Source: UBA7398 sp963978235
GTDB lineage: Bacteria; Actinomycetota; Actinomycetes; Nanopelagicales; Nanopelagicaceae
Assembly: GCA_963978235.1 (NCBI GenBank)
Contig: CAXBQM010000001.1
Location: forward strand, 10,314 to 74,313
Length of the DNA: 64,000 bases
Reading direction: 5' to 3'
Part shown: one piece after another, positions 8,047 to 16,359 of the stretch
Numbering within the stretch: the first letter of the stretch is position 1
Layout of the letters: every line of letters begins with the position of its first letter
The notes under the pieces: model-generated
What the model was told of the DNA's origin: nothing
Seen by the model: the letters and a program-made list of their open reading frames with translations, nothing else
Databases searched by the model: none
Program-made: the position numbers and the translations under genes

Positions 8047-9399
8047 TTAAGAAATAGTTGCTGCGTTTGAAATTGGTTTCGCGGCCGTGTCGAGAATGGA
8101 TCCCGATTTCAATGGTAAGAAGGCAATCCCCGACGCGGTTCGCCACGTAAAAGCGCCGCCAGAAAGTGTGGCGCCACGGGGGGTGCGTGAAATCGTTACT
8201 TGGCGGGTATTTGCTGGAACTTGCCATTGAAGAAAGTCTCGTTCATGAAAAGTCTTACTCGAAATCTTGCCTTTAGCGTTACTCCACGAAAGCACCACAT
8301 CGATTGCATCACTTACTAAGGTAAGAGTTGGCTCCAACCCGCCAAGATTGATCACTATCGGGGCTTGTTCCAATTCGTCAGCGCTTTGACTTGGAGTACT
8401 CCACTGGAAATCCCGGAAATTTTTTCCTTCAAAGTAGGTATACACCGACGCAACCAGATTTTGATCTGCTGTTATTTTCAGACCAAAAATATTTGAGCCT
8501 AGATCACCCTCCAATGAAACTTCTCGGACTATACCCGGCGCGAGATTAATTGCATTGAGACCTATCGGCGTTATCACACTCTGTGAATTTGATACTTGAA
8601 CTGATGCGGTGGTCTTTACATCGCCAGTATTCATAAGACGTAAAATATGTTTCACCGAAATTGCTTTTGATTTATTTTTCTTATCGATGTTTCCTGATGT
8701 CGTGGGAATTCCTCCGATGAAAAGCGTTGGCGCGCTGAAGGATTGTGAATTAACGTAATCCCCTCCATAAGTACGTAAACCTTTCTTTCGCTCATCGAAA
8801 AGATAGGACGTAATTCTTCCCGTTCTGGTGATCAAGTGAAATGCGGTGGCGGAATTTCCAGGAACAATTGAGTCAAGCCGAATATTTTTCTGTGAGCTCT
8901 GCTTAACGGTATAGGAAAGTTTCGCGAGAAAACCTTTCTCCGAATATGCCGATATTTCCATTACGGCATCACTGAGACCACTATTAACTAGAGAGAGATA
9001 ACTCTGGCTCGTGATATCAGCGCTACCTCCGACAAACCAACTATCGGATATACCGGCAGAACAAATTGCAGCACCAGTCCACGTTGAACTCTTGGTTTGA
9101 ATCGCAAAGGTCGTTCCATTATTTCCAGCGACGAGAAGTGGTGATTTACCAACGACATGGCTCGTAGCGCCAGCGCTTCTAAATTTCAACACTTTCTTGG
9201 TGGATAAAACGTCATGTATTTGGGTTTTTTTACTCGGCAAAAGAGCCGTAACTAATCCACTATTTGCAGAAGCTGGACAGACTGTCGGCGAAAAATTCCG
9301 GGTAATACGAGTTGTGACACTTCCCTGTGGGAAAAGTAGGGTTGCAATGACCGCTACAGCAAGAAAGAGAATAAAACCGACTCCGGGAATTTTTCTCAT
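8047..9399 (-). CDS. DUF5719-like secreted or membrane-anchored protein
   Basis: A 450-residue protein with an N-terminal hydrophobic segment (about 7-24) that can act as a signal anchor, followed by a long extracytoplasmic part rich in Ser, Thr, Ala and beta-type segments. It matches the actinobacterial DUF5719 pattern by position (directly after the large membrane glycosyltransferase near whiB) and general layout. I recognise no catalytic motif. It starts with ATGA over the glycosyltransferase stop, so the two are translationally coupled and probably work together at the envelope. Function unknown; the family call rests partly on context. Confidence 0.7.
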   Translation of the reverse strand: MRKIPGVGFILFLAVAVIATLLFPQGSVTTRITRNFSPTVCPASANSGLVTALLPSKKTQIHDVLSTKKVLKFRSAGATSHVVGKSPLLVAGNNGTTFAIQTKSSTWTGAAICSAGISDSWFVGGSADITSQSYLSLVNSGLSDAVMEISAYSEKGFLAKLSYTVKQSSQKNIRLDSIVPGNSATAFHLITRTGRITSYLFDERKKGLRTYGGDYVNSQSFSAPTLFIGGIPTTSGNIDKKNKSKAISVKHILRLMNTGDVKTTASVQVSNSQSVITPIGLNAINLAPGIVREVSLEGDLGSNIFGLKITADQNLVASVYTYFEGKNFRDFQWSTPSQSADELEQAPIVINLGGLEPTLTLVSDAIDVVLSWSNAKGKISSKTFHERDFLQWQVPANTRQVTISRTPRGATLSGGAFTWRTASGIAFLPLKSGSILDTAAKPISNAATIS

Positions 9400-12300
9400 G
9401 CGAGTTCCTCAATGGGCACTTCACGTCGACGTCGGCCACGCGGTGACGCGAGAATTATCAAAGTTAATATGAAAATGAACTGCAACGAGATGAGCGCTCT
9501 TCTTTGAGTGCCATCGTGGAAAATTTGAATAACTCCTTTTTCCGGGATTGAAAAGGCGGGATATCCCTCTGGAGATTTCTCAATTGGTAACGATCGGCCA
9601 TTGAAAAGCAGTTTCCATTTGCCATCAAATTTCTCAGCGATGACGAGCGTGCCCTTACTTGGCGCAATTGTTTTTGCACCAATGTCACCGCTTGCAACCT
9701 CAAGCGTTGAAGCATCGGCAAAGGTGAGTGAAATTCTGGTGCGGGCATTTGTAATTTTCCAGGAAATTCCATCTTTAGTCGCAGCTGAACGAGTAAAGCC
9801 GCCAATTCCATCGATTGTGCGCACTAAATCTTGATCGATAGGTTGCGAGAGGAAGAGATATTTAATTCCAAAATTCCCAAGAACTTGGCTGCTTGCCACT
9901 CCTACGCCAGTAACCAAATCTCCGACCGCTTCATTCACTCGAGCATCGACGTCGTACAGCGGATCTGCATCACCGAGTTCTAAACTCGTATCGCGGGCAA
10001 TGAAATACGTGATGCTGTTCTTCTGTGAAGTAATGACAAGAGTTTTATATCGAGATGGTGTTTCACCGCTAGCGCTGATGTAGGCAGGTAATTTTGCTTG
10101 ATGGCTACTTGTCACTACTGATTTCGCTCCAACTGATACCCACCACACTGAGCTCACGAGAATTGATATGAATGACAATGCAGAAATCACCAGAGTAAGA
10201 AGGTGTCGATAACCAACATGCGAAGTGGAGAGCAGGGGCAGATGCCGATTACCAAGAAGCACTGCCGAAATTACGGAAGCGAATGTAGCGAGAACTAACA
10301 AGCTCCCCACATATGGTGTGAGCGGTTGAAAGTTTCCATGGCCAGCAACTGGAAATAATGTCGCAAGAATCGCAACTGAAAAACACGTCAGTGAAAGTTC
10401 GCCGTAAACCCGTGTGACGGAACTGAATAATGCAACGAGGGCGATAACTAGCGCAGGGGAAATGATCCATATCGGCAGACCCAATATTCCACCTGGATTT
10501 CCCAAAAGGATCTTGAGGTAATTATCTGAAGCTACTTGAAGTCCGGGTTCGATCAGAAAGCGGGATGGATGTCGTAACAAAGTGGCAGACCAAGGAAACC
10601 CAACTAAGAGTGGGACTCCTAGGAGCGAAATAAATCGCGCACCTTCTTGCGTGAAAAATTTTCTCGCCACAAATTCTCGCGCACGAATGAGTTGATAGAC
10701 GTAGGGAAACGCTTTGATACTCTGCCACAAAACAACGGTGAGAAAGAGTAAAGGCGAGAAAAAGAAAATTAAGGAGTCACACAGAGCTAAAAAGAAAACT
10801 CGGGGCCACGTAATCTCTGTGATGGATCGCTGCACTAACGTGCCGCAATAAAATGGAATAAGCACCGCAACAACGAGCGTGCCAAAAGTACCTACATGGA
10901 TGGAATTAAGGATTGCGGGCGAGAGCGCAAAAAGTCCAGCACCGCTTAAAGCAATAACTCGGTTCTTTGTATATCTCCTCGCAAATTTATACGTTAAGAC
11001 AAAGACGAGTGGCACTGCTATGAGAAAGAGAGTTGTAAAGAAGAATTTGAGATTTCCCAATGTGAGCAGACTTGCCACACCAAGCATGAATATCCATGGT
11101 GAGGCGCTGGCGCTACTTCCCTGTCCTACCGTATGCCACGACTCGGTATATTTTCGAAGTAAATCAACGCCACTAGCCGGCACTGGCGAAAGCGCTCCAC
11201 CGGCAATATCACCCAAACGATTTCGCGAAGCAATAAGGGTCAGAACTATCAGTGCACCTGTGAAAATATAGATAGGTCGCGAGAAGAAAGATTTCAATTT
11301 AGCAAATTGCTCGTCATCGGTAAAAAGTTCATCGCTTTCATCACTTGAAATATCTTCTTTACCGAGATTAATTGTCGGAAGTGTGAGTTCTTCTTGTTCG
11401 TCAGCTTCGCCCTTAATCCAACCAGTCTGCGCACTTCTTCGATCAAAGTAGCGAGATATCGCTGCACGTGCTCGGTCCAGTGCCAGGCTAATTTGGCTGC
11501 CTCGAGGTGGAATAAATTCAGCGATAATTCGAGAAGAGAGCAACCGTACTTTTCTCCGCTTTTTTCGAGCATCGAAAATCAATGTGGGCTTGATAAAAAG
11601 TAGACCAACTGCAGCAACTTCATCTGCTGCGTATCCAGGTAACTTAGCAATGAGATATCCGATAGATCTCGCAACGGCTGAAAAGAGAAGTTGCACTGTT
11701 ATAAGGGGTAACCACCACCATGATGCATTTGCAAGAAGTACATAGGCTGCATTGCGACGATCGAGTAATAATGGACGACGAAGAAATGCTTCGGAGACAT
11801 CTACCGAACGTCGTTCACTCGACGCAGCTTCGGCGTGATACAGCAGAGCATCAGAGACAGCAATGACAGAGTGTCCGGCAGTTCGAACGCGCCAACCAAA
11901 ATCAACATCATCGCGAAAGAGCGAGAGGTTCGGATCTAAGCCACCAATCTCTTCGTAAACATCCCGGCGTACAAGTGCTCCGGCAGTATTCACTGCCAAA
12001 ACTTCACGGATGCCATCGTGTTGGCCTTGGTCTTGTTCGCGATACTCCATTCCTGTCCATCGCGCGCCATTGGGTGCAATGCTTACGCCCATTTCAAGAA
12101 TATGACTACGGTCGTACCAGCCGAGAATTTTTGGCCCAGCGACTGCAACGTTGGGTCGTTCATCAACTGCATTAATCAATTCTGATAACGCGCTCTTTGC
12201 TGGCGCTGAATCATCATGAATAAACCAGAGCCACTCAACAATTTTTTCGTCAGCGCTACGTTGTTTAACTCGTGGCGTTTTACTTAGCGCTTCATTTATT

Positions 12301-12521
12301 GCATCCCCAAAACCAGTTCCGCGAGGCATCGAAAAAGTTTTGAAATCAGAACTTCGTAAAAGTTTTAATGAGTTATCGTGTGATTCGGTATCAATTGCAA
12401 TTGCGTTATCGATGGGATAACTCTGTGAAGCTAGCGCGGCAACAACTTTTGGAATCCACGTTTCACCATCATGCGCCACCAATATTGCAGTGACATGATG
12501 GCGTGTATTTATTTCGGCCAT
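9396..12521 (-). CDS. Large membrane glycosyltransferase (GT2 domain plus polytopic membrane region)
   Basis: A 1041-residue envelope glycosyltransferase. Residues about 5-245 form a GT-A catalytic domain: TAILVAHDGETW start, an acidic HDDSAP motif for nucleotide-sugar and metal, and RDDVDFGWRVRTAG near the acceptor site. A membrane span follows near 268-296, then a charged cytoplasmic linker (about 320-410), a long polytopic region (about 410-830) with many hydrophobic spans, an extracytoplasmic part and a final span near the C-terminus ending in an Arg-rich tail. The sugar donor and acceptor are unknown; the manB/nucleotidyltransferase/whiB context suggests a cell-wall polymer. GAGGTGG lies about 10 bases before the ATG. 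Coupled to the DUF5719 gene. Confidence 0.85.
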   Translation of the reverse strand: MAEINTRHHVTAILVAHDGETWIPKVVAALASQSYPIDNAIAIDTESHDNSLKLLRSSDFKTFSMPRGTGFGDAINEALSKTPRVKQRSADEKIVEWLWFIHDDSAPAKSALSELINAVDERPNVAVAGPKILGWYDRSHILEMGVSIAPNGARWTGMEYREQDQGQHDGIREVLAVNTAGALVRRDVYEEIGGLDPNLSLFRDDVDFGWRVRTAGHSVIAVSDALLYHAEAASSERRSVDVSEAFLRRPLLLDRRNAAYVLLANASWWWLPLITVQLLFSAVARSIGYLIAKLPGYAADEVAAVGLLFIKPTLIFDARKKRRKVRLLSSRIIAEFIPPRGSQISLALDRARAAISRYFDRRSAQTGWIKGEADEQEELTLPTINLGKEDISSDESDELFTDDEQFAKLKSFFSRPIYIFTGALIVLTLIASRNRLGDIAGGALSPVPASGVDLLRKYTESWHTVGQGSSASASPWIFMLGVASLLTLGNLKFFFTTLFLIAVPLVFVLTYKFARRYTKNRVIALSGAGLFALSPAILNSIHVGTFGTLVVAVLIPFYCGTLVQRSITEITWPRVFFLALCDSLIFFFSPLLFLTVVLWQSIKAFPYVYQLIRAREFVARKFFTQEGARFISLLGVPLLVGFPWSATLLRHPSRFLIEPGLQVASDNYLKILLGNPGGILGLPIWIISPALVIALVALFSSVTRVYGELSLTCFSVAILATLFPVAGHGNFQPLTPYVGSLLVLATFASVISAVLLGNRHLPLLSTSHVGYRHLLTLVISALSFISILVSSVWWVSVGAKSVVTSSHQAKLPAYISASGETPSRYKTLVITSQKNSITYFIARDTSLELGDADPLYDVDARVNEAVGDLVTGVGVASSQVLGNFGIKYLFLSQPIDQDLVRTIDGIGGFTRSAATKDGISWKITNARTRISLTFADASTLEVASGDIGAKTIAPSKGTLVIAEKFDGKWKLLFNGRSLPIEKSPEGYPAFSIPEKGVIQIFHDGTQRRALISLQFIFILTLIILASPRGRRRREVPIEELA

Positions 12522-12564
12522 AGTGTTGTCACCACCTCGCCGACTGAATAAGCCGAGTCGAAAT

Positions 12565-12855
12565 TTAAGCGGGTCTACGCTTCAAACGGCGTCGTTCACG
12601 CTCTGATAGTCCGCCCCAGATTCCGAATCGTTCATCGTGAGCTAGTGCGTACTCGAGACATTCTGAGCGAACTTCACATGACATGCAAACGCGCTTCGCT
12701 TCTCGAGTCGACCCACCTTTCTCAGGAAAAAAAGCTTCAGGGTCAGTCTGCGCACAGAGCGCACGCTCCTGCCAGGAAAGTTCGACTATTTCGCCATTAC
12801 CTAATTGAATGCTTGGACCGACGTTGGAATATTCACTGCGTCGAAGTTCAGACAT
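12565..12855 (-). CDS. whiB: WhiB-family iron-sulfur transcription regulator (WhiB2/WhmD type)
   Basis: WhiB proteins are actinobacterial [4Fe-4S] regulators that bind the main sigma factor. The 96-residue product has the four cluster ligands Cys34, Cys57, Cys60 and Cys66 (spacing C-X22-C-X2-C-X5-C), the GIWGG turn at 78-82 and a basic tail RERRRLKRR for DNA contact. Position next to a large glycosyltransferase, DUF3499 and manB equals that of whiB2 (Rv3260c), so the WhiB2 subtype, linked to septation, is the best guess. Strong ribosome-binding site (GAGGAGAAGG) before the ATG and a structured leader with a -35/-10 promoter, unlike most genes here. Confidence 0.95.
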   Translation of the reverse strand: MSELRRSEYSNVGPSIQLGNGEIVELSWQERALCAQTDPEAFFPEKGGSTREAKRVCMSCEVRSECLEYALAHDERFGIWGGLSERERRRLKRRPA

Positions 12856-12932
12856 CTACCTTCTCCTCAAGTCACTTCGATCTGATTGATTCAGTCCGAA
12901 GGGGCCCCCTGAGCGGCGGCGCTACTGGCTGA

Positions 12933-12961
12933 ATTACACGCGTGTTATTCGTTTGAGTCAA
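12933..12961 (-). promoter_or_regulatory. whiB promoter (-35 TTGACT, 17 bases, -10 TGTAAT)
   Basis: On the minus strand TTGACT (12956-12961) and TGTAAT (12933-12938) are separated by 17 bases, close to the sigma70 consensus. Transcription would start near 12926, giving a leader of about 70 bases. The leader contains the GGGGCCCC palindrome (12901-12908) and a TTCAG...CTGAA pairing, so it may fold. Confidence 0.6.
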
Positions 12962-12974
12962 GTCCTGAAAAGGG

Positions 12975-13952
12975 TCAAAATCCCAAAATCGCAGAATTTT
13001 CGTGAGAATTCTCGCTTATCACTGCATTTTCGCGCACAAAACAATTAATTAATGTGGAATGCGCGCCAATGTGTGCGCCAGGTTCAATAATCGAGCCAGA
13101 AATTGTGCAATGACTTCCAATTGAAGCACCAGTTCCAATAAAACTTCCCTCCCCAATAACGGCATCGTGCGCAATCTGTGCACCAGGTTCAATCAGCGCT
13201 TTCGCAGAGTGGGTTGGTGTAGCCGGAGATGAAAAGACTCCGGAAAGTAAATCTCGAGATGCTTTGATTAAAGCCGATGGCGTTCCAATATCGAGCCAAT
13301 AACTGCGATCAACGAAACCTTTTACAGTGAAACCTTGCTCAAGTATTTTTGGAAAAGTTTCCCGTTCAACGCTGACAACCCTGCCATCTGGAATCATTGA
13401 GAAAACTGAAGTATCAAAGATGTAACAGCCCGCATTAATGAGATTGGTTACTGGGTTCTCCATTTTCTCTAAGAAGGCAGAGACATTTCCCTGTTCATCA
13501 ATGGGTACACATCCAAAAGCGCGGGCATCCGAAACTTCAGTGAGATACAACGTCACTGCAGATTTTTCGCGGTGGTGAAAAGAAATCTGACCGGCAAGAT
13601 CATGACCGCTCAATACATCACCATTGAAGATGACAACTGAATCGCCAGGTTGTAAATCTAAAATATTGCGCGCATTCTTAATTGCGCCACCTGTACCAAG
13701 AGCTTCTTTCTCAACGGCATAATGAATTTTTAATCCAAACTTTGAACCATCGCCAAAATATGGTTCGAAGACTTCTGCCATAAATGATGTGGCCAGCACT
13801 ATTTCCGAAATTCCCGCAGCTTTAGCTTTCAATAATTGATGAAGGGTAAAAGGCACGCCCGCTACTTTTAACATGGGTTTTGGAGTTTTTTCCGTTAAAG
13901 GAAGTAGTCGAGTACCTCGTCCACCAACCAGCAAAATCCCTTTAGTTGCCAT
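12975..13952 (-). CDS. Sugar-1-phosphate nucleotidyltransferase (mannose-1-phosphate guanylyltransferase type)
   Basis: Makes an NDP-sugar from a sugar-1-phosphate and an NTP. N-terminal pyrophosphorylase signature GGRGTRLLPLTEKTPKPM; a FNGDVLSG segment carries the metal-binding Asp. The C-terminal third (about 245-325) is a left-handed beta-helix with hexapeptide repeats (IGEGSFIGTGASIG...). By synteny with Rv3264c near manB and whiB2 it most likely makes GDP-mannose, but substrate cannot be read from sequence. I chose the ATG giving MATKGILL; a GTG 24 bases further upstream is possible but would overlap dapC by 35 rather than 11 bases. Confidence 0.85.
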   Translation of the reverse strand: MATKGILLVGGRGTRLLPLTEKTPKPMLKVAGVPFTLHQLLKAKAAGISEIVLATSFMAEVFEPYFGDGSKFGLKIHYAVEKEALGTGGAIKNARNILDLQPGDSVVIFNGDVLSGHDLAGQISFHHREKSAVTLYLTEVSDARAFGCVPIDEQGNVSAFLEKMENPVTNLINAGCYIFDTSVFSMIPDGRVVSVERETFPKILEQGFTVKGFVDRSYWLDIGTPSALIKASRDLLSGVFSSPATPTHSAKALIEPGAQIAHDAVIGEGSFIGTGASIGSHCTISGSIIEPGAHIGAHSTLINCFVRENAVISENSHENSAILGF

Positions 13953-15006
13953 GAATAATTCGCTCTGCTGCTTCACTTATTTTCATATCTGTTGCGGTGA
14001 GTGCAACTCGAATGTATCTCGAACCAGCAGTTCCATAAAAACTTCCGGGCGTTGCAAGTATTCCGCGATCTGCCAACCAACCCACGCTCTCCCAATCACT
14101 CTCATTTCGAGTGCACCAGAGATAAAGTCCGGCACCGGAGAATTCAATGGTAAATCCAACTTTCTCTAGCGCTGACTTTAAAACTTTTCTTCGTGCTCGA
14201 TAACGCTCTGCCTGAATAAGTACATGTGACTCGTCACCTAGTGCGGTTGTCATCGCATGTTGCACAGGAAGCGGAACCATCATGCCGGCATGTTTTCTAA
14301 TCTCTAAAAGTTTCTTTATTAATGCGCTATCGCCAACAATAAATGCGCCACGGTACCCAGCGAAATTAGATCGTTTTGATAATGAATGGACTGCGATGAT
14401 GTTGGAGTTATCGCCATGTGTCAGTGACAGAATCGAAACTGGCGATTCAGTATCAGGAAACGGGACGTAACATTCGTCGGAAGCAAGTACTCGGCCGGAA
14501 ACTCGTGCCCATTCGATAGTGCGAAGTAATTCGGTTTTCGAATGAACTCGACCGGTGGGATTAGAAGGGGTATTAATCCATGTTAAATCGGCGTTGGGCC
14601 ACTGTGCAGCATCGATTCCTACTTCGTGCACTTGCGCACCGGCAATCAGCGCCCCGACTTTGTAACTTGGATATGCAATCTCCGGGATTAATACCGTTTG
14701 AGATTCGAGAAAAGTAGGTAACCAGGCAACGAGTTCTTTTGAGCCAATTGTCGGTAGAACATCGAAATCTCCGCTAGCGCCCAACACATCGCGTGAATAT
14801 TTCTTCAACGCGTCGCGCAACTCATTGGTACCGGCGGTCACGGGGTAAGAAGGTGAGTTCGAATTTTCTTGAAGCGAACGTTGAATGAAATCTGGAGTGG
14901 GGTCAACCGGTGTCCCTTGCGAAAGATCAATGATTCCGGCTGGAAATCGGCGAGCTCGGTCGCCATATGGAGCGAGGGTGTCCCAAGGGAAATCTGGAAG
15001 CTTCAC
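13942..15006 (-). CDS. dapC: Succinyldiaminopimelate transaminase DapC
   Basis: PLP-dependent fold-type I aminotransferase of the succinylase branch of lysine/meso-DAP synthesis. The 354-residue product has the substrate segment SQGTPVDPTP, the NTPSNPTGRV motif, a SDECYVPF strand and the PLP-lysine region HSLSKRSNFAGYRG, all typical of the actinobacterial DapC. The adjacent ferredoxin gene repeats the fdxC-dapC pair of Mycobacterium (Rv1177-Rv1178). dapD of the same pathway lies at 32423-33340 in this window. The start is GTG with a GAGG just upstream. A 30-base gap separates it from fdxA. Confidence 0.93.
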   Translation of the reverse strand: MKLPDFPWDTLAPYGDRARRFPAGIIDLSQGTPVDPTPDFIQRSLQENSNSPSYPVTAGTNELRDALKKYSRDVLGASGDFDVLPTIGSKELVAWLPTFLESQTVLIPEIAYPSYKVGALIAGAQVHEVGIDAAQWPNADLTWINTPSNPTGRVHSKTELLRTIEWARVSGRVLASDECYVPFPDTESPVSILSLTHGDNSNIIAVHSLSKRSNFAGYRGAFIVGDSALIKKLLEIRKHAGMMVPLPVQHAMTTALGDESHVLIQAERYRARRKVLKSALEKVGFTIEFSGAGLYLWCTRNESDWESVGWLADRGILATPGSFYGTAGSRYIRVALTATDMKISEAAERIIHGN

Positions 15007-15036
15007 GAGCCCTCGTTCTCTGAAATGGCGTTAAAT

Positions 15037-15360
15037 TTATTCAGCAGGCTTTTTTTGAATGGCGAGAACAACTTTATGGTCACGACCGGTTGGACCAACT
15101 TTATTTGCTCCACCTGGTGAACCCAATTCCTCAAAAAATTCCGCGTTGGCGCTGGTGAATTCTTTCCATTGAGCAGGAACATCATCCTCATAATAAATCG
15201 CCTCTACGGGACAAACTGGCTCACATGCACCACAGTCCACACATTCATCGGGTTGAATGTAAAGCATTCGCTCGCCTTCGTAGATGCAGTCGACTGGGCA
15301 CTCTTCAATACATGACTTATCTTTTATATCTACACAAGGTTCAGCGATGATGTATGTCAT
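15037..15360 (-). CDS. fdxA: Seven-iron ferredoxin
   Basis: A 107-residue 3Fe-4S/4Fe-4S electron carrier. By analogy with Azotobacter ferredoxin I, Cys9, Cys17 and Cys50 would hold the 3Fe-4S cluster, Cys21, Cys40, Cys43 and Cys46 the 4Fe-4S cluster, and Cys25 would be free. The N-terminus MTYIIAEPC is the family start; a longer upstream reading (to 15540) is rejected because it runs into the divergent GNAT gene. TACTAT sits 7 bases before the ATG, consistent with leaderless initiation. Divergent from the GNAT gene, upstream of dapC. Confidence 0.95.
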   Translation of the reverse strand: MTYIIAEPCVDIKDKSCIEECPVDCIYEGERMLYIQPDECVDCGACEPVCPVEAIYYEDDVPAQWKEFTSANAEFFEELGSPGGANKVGPTGRDHKVVLAIQKKPAE

Positions 15361-15367
15361 GGTCGAA

Positions 15368-15373
15368 ATAGTA
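15368..15373 (-). promoter_or_regulatory. Putative leaderless -10 (TACTAT) for fdxA
   Basis: TACTAT ends 7 bases before the fdxA ATG, inside the 36-base gap between divergent fdxA and the GNAT gene. No Shine-Dalgarno-like sequence is seen. Confidence 0.6.
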
Positions 15374-15396
15374 CAACTCTGAGGTAGAAATATCTT

Positions 15397-16359
15397 GTGA
15401 AGTACTCCGCTCAAGCCGTCAGTGCCGCGATTGGCCATCGGGTCTCGGTTCGACTCCGTAGCGATAACGGTTATCAAGACTTGCTGGGTGTACTTGAAGC
15501 CCCCGATGCAATTAGAAAGCGAGATGGCTCGCTTGCACATTTTGATCCACGTTTGGTTTATGCCTGGCGGAAAGTTGAGAGTATTTCGGAAGTAGGTAAA
15601 GGGCTACCACTTTCACTTCGAATTAAGACGATTGAATTAGCGGCATTTCACACGTGGTTACCTCGCCATTATGAAGAGTGGGGTTCATGGCATCTCCGCA
15701 TTGATGCTGGAATAACAAAACGAGCAAATTCGATTTTGGTACTCGGTGATCCACATAATAGTCAGAACCTCGAGATTGAAAATGAAATAGCAAGTGCGCA
15801 GAAACTTTTCGATCAATCTCGTGTGCCATTAGTTTTTATGATTCCGCAACCGTTAGGTGAGAAAACCCAAGAGTTTCTCCTTTCAAATAATTGGCGGATA
15901 ACCGGTGAAATATTCACTTTAATCGGTGATGCAACGTTGATTGCCCCGCTCGATGAGACCATCGTCGAGGTAAGCGATCACCCTTCCGCAGAATGGCTTG
16001 CAGTTGAAGGCGACCATGCACTTCACGAACTCTTTAAACGTACACCTGCTTTCTATATTTCATTACGGAAAGCAGGAGTAGTCGTGGCTAGGGGGCGCAT
16101 CGGATTTGAAAATTCGTGGGGAATTCTCACCCGGATTTTTGTTGTTGAAAATGAACGTGGAAAAAAATATGGCGAAGCAATTCTTCGTGCAGCTGCTGAC
16201 ATCGCCCGTTCCCAAGAGATTCGCCAACTTGCGTTACATGTTGATGCTGAGAACACGGCTGCCATATCGCTTTATACAAACAATGGATTTCGACGCCACC
16301 ATTCCGTTCACTTTTACGAGAAAGTGCCAGACGTTTTACCTGTCATAGGTTGCTGCTGA
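15397..16359 (+). CDS. GNAT-family N-acetyltransferase with N-terminal accessory domain (Rv0428c-like)
   Basis: A 320-residue protein. The first ~65 residues form a small beta-rich domain (IGHRVSVRLRS..GYQDLLGVLEAPDA) seen in the mycobacterial Rv0428c family. The C-terminal ~100 residues are a GNAT fold: LTRIFVVENERGKKYGEAIL supplies the acetyl-CoA motif A and LALHVDAENTAAISLYTNNGF motif B. The substrate is unknown. Start is GTG with GAGG about 12 bases upstream. It ends in a TGATG overlap with cysS, so acetylation and cysteinyl-tRNA charging genes are translationally linked; no functional link is evident. Confidence 0.82.
   Translation: MKYSAQAVSAAIGHRVSVRLRSDNGYQDLLGVLEAPDAIRKRDGSLAHFDPRLVYAWRKVESISEVGKGLPLSLRIKTIELAAFHTWLPRHYEEWGSWHLRIDAGITKRANSILVLGDPHNSQNLEIENEIASAQKLFDQSRVPLVFMIPQPLGEKTQEFLLSNNWRITGEIFTLIGDATLIAPLDETIVEVSDHPSAEWLAVEGDHALHELFKRTPAFYISLRKAGVVVARGRIGFENSWGILTRIFVVENERGKKYGEAILRAAADIARSQEIRQLALHVDAENTAAISLYTNNGFRRHHSVHFYEKVPDVLPVIGCC
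16346..16351 (+). promoter_or_regulatory. Putative leaderless -10 (TAGGTT) for cysS
   Basis: TAGGTT followed by 7 bases and the cysS ATG, inside the 3' end of the GNAT gene. May be coincidental, as cysS is also coupled by TGATG. Confidence 0.35.

Noticed and set aside
15361..15540. 60-residue N-terminal extension of the ferredoxin
   Set aside because: It overlaps the GNAT gene and its promoter, and the seven-iron ferredoxin family starts at MTYII.
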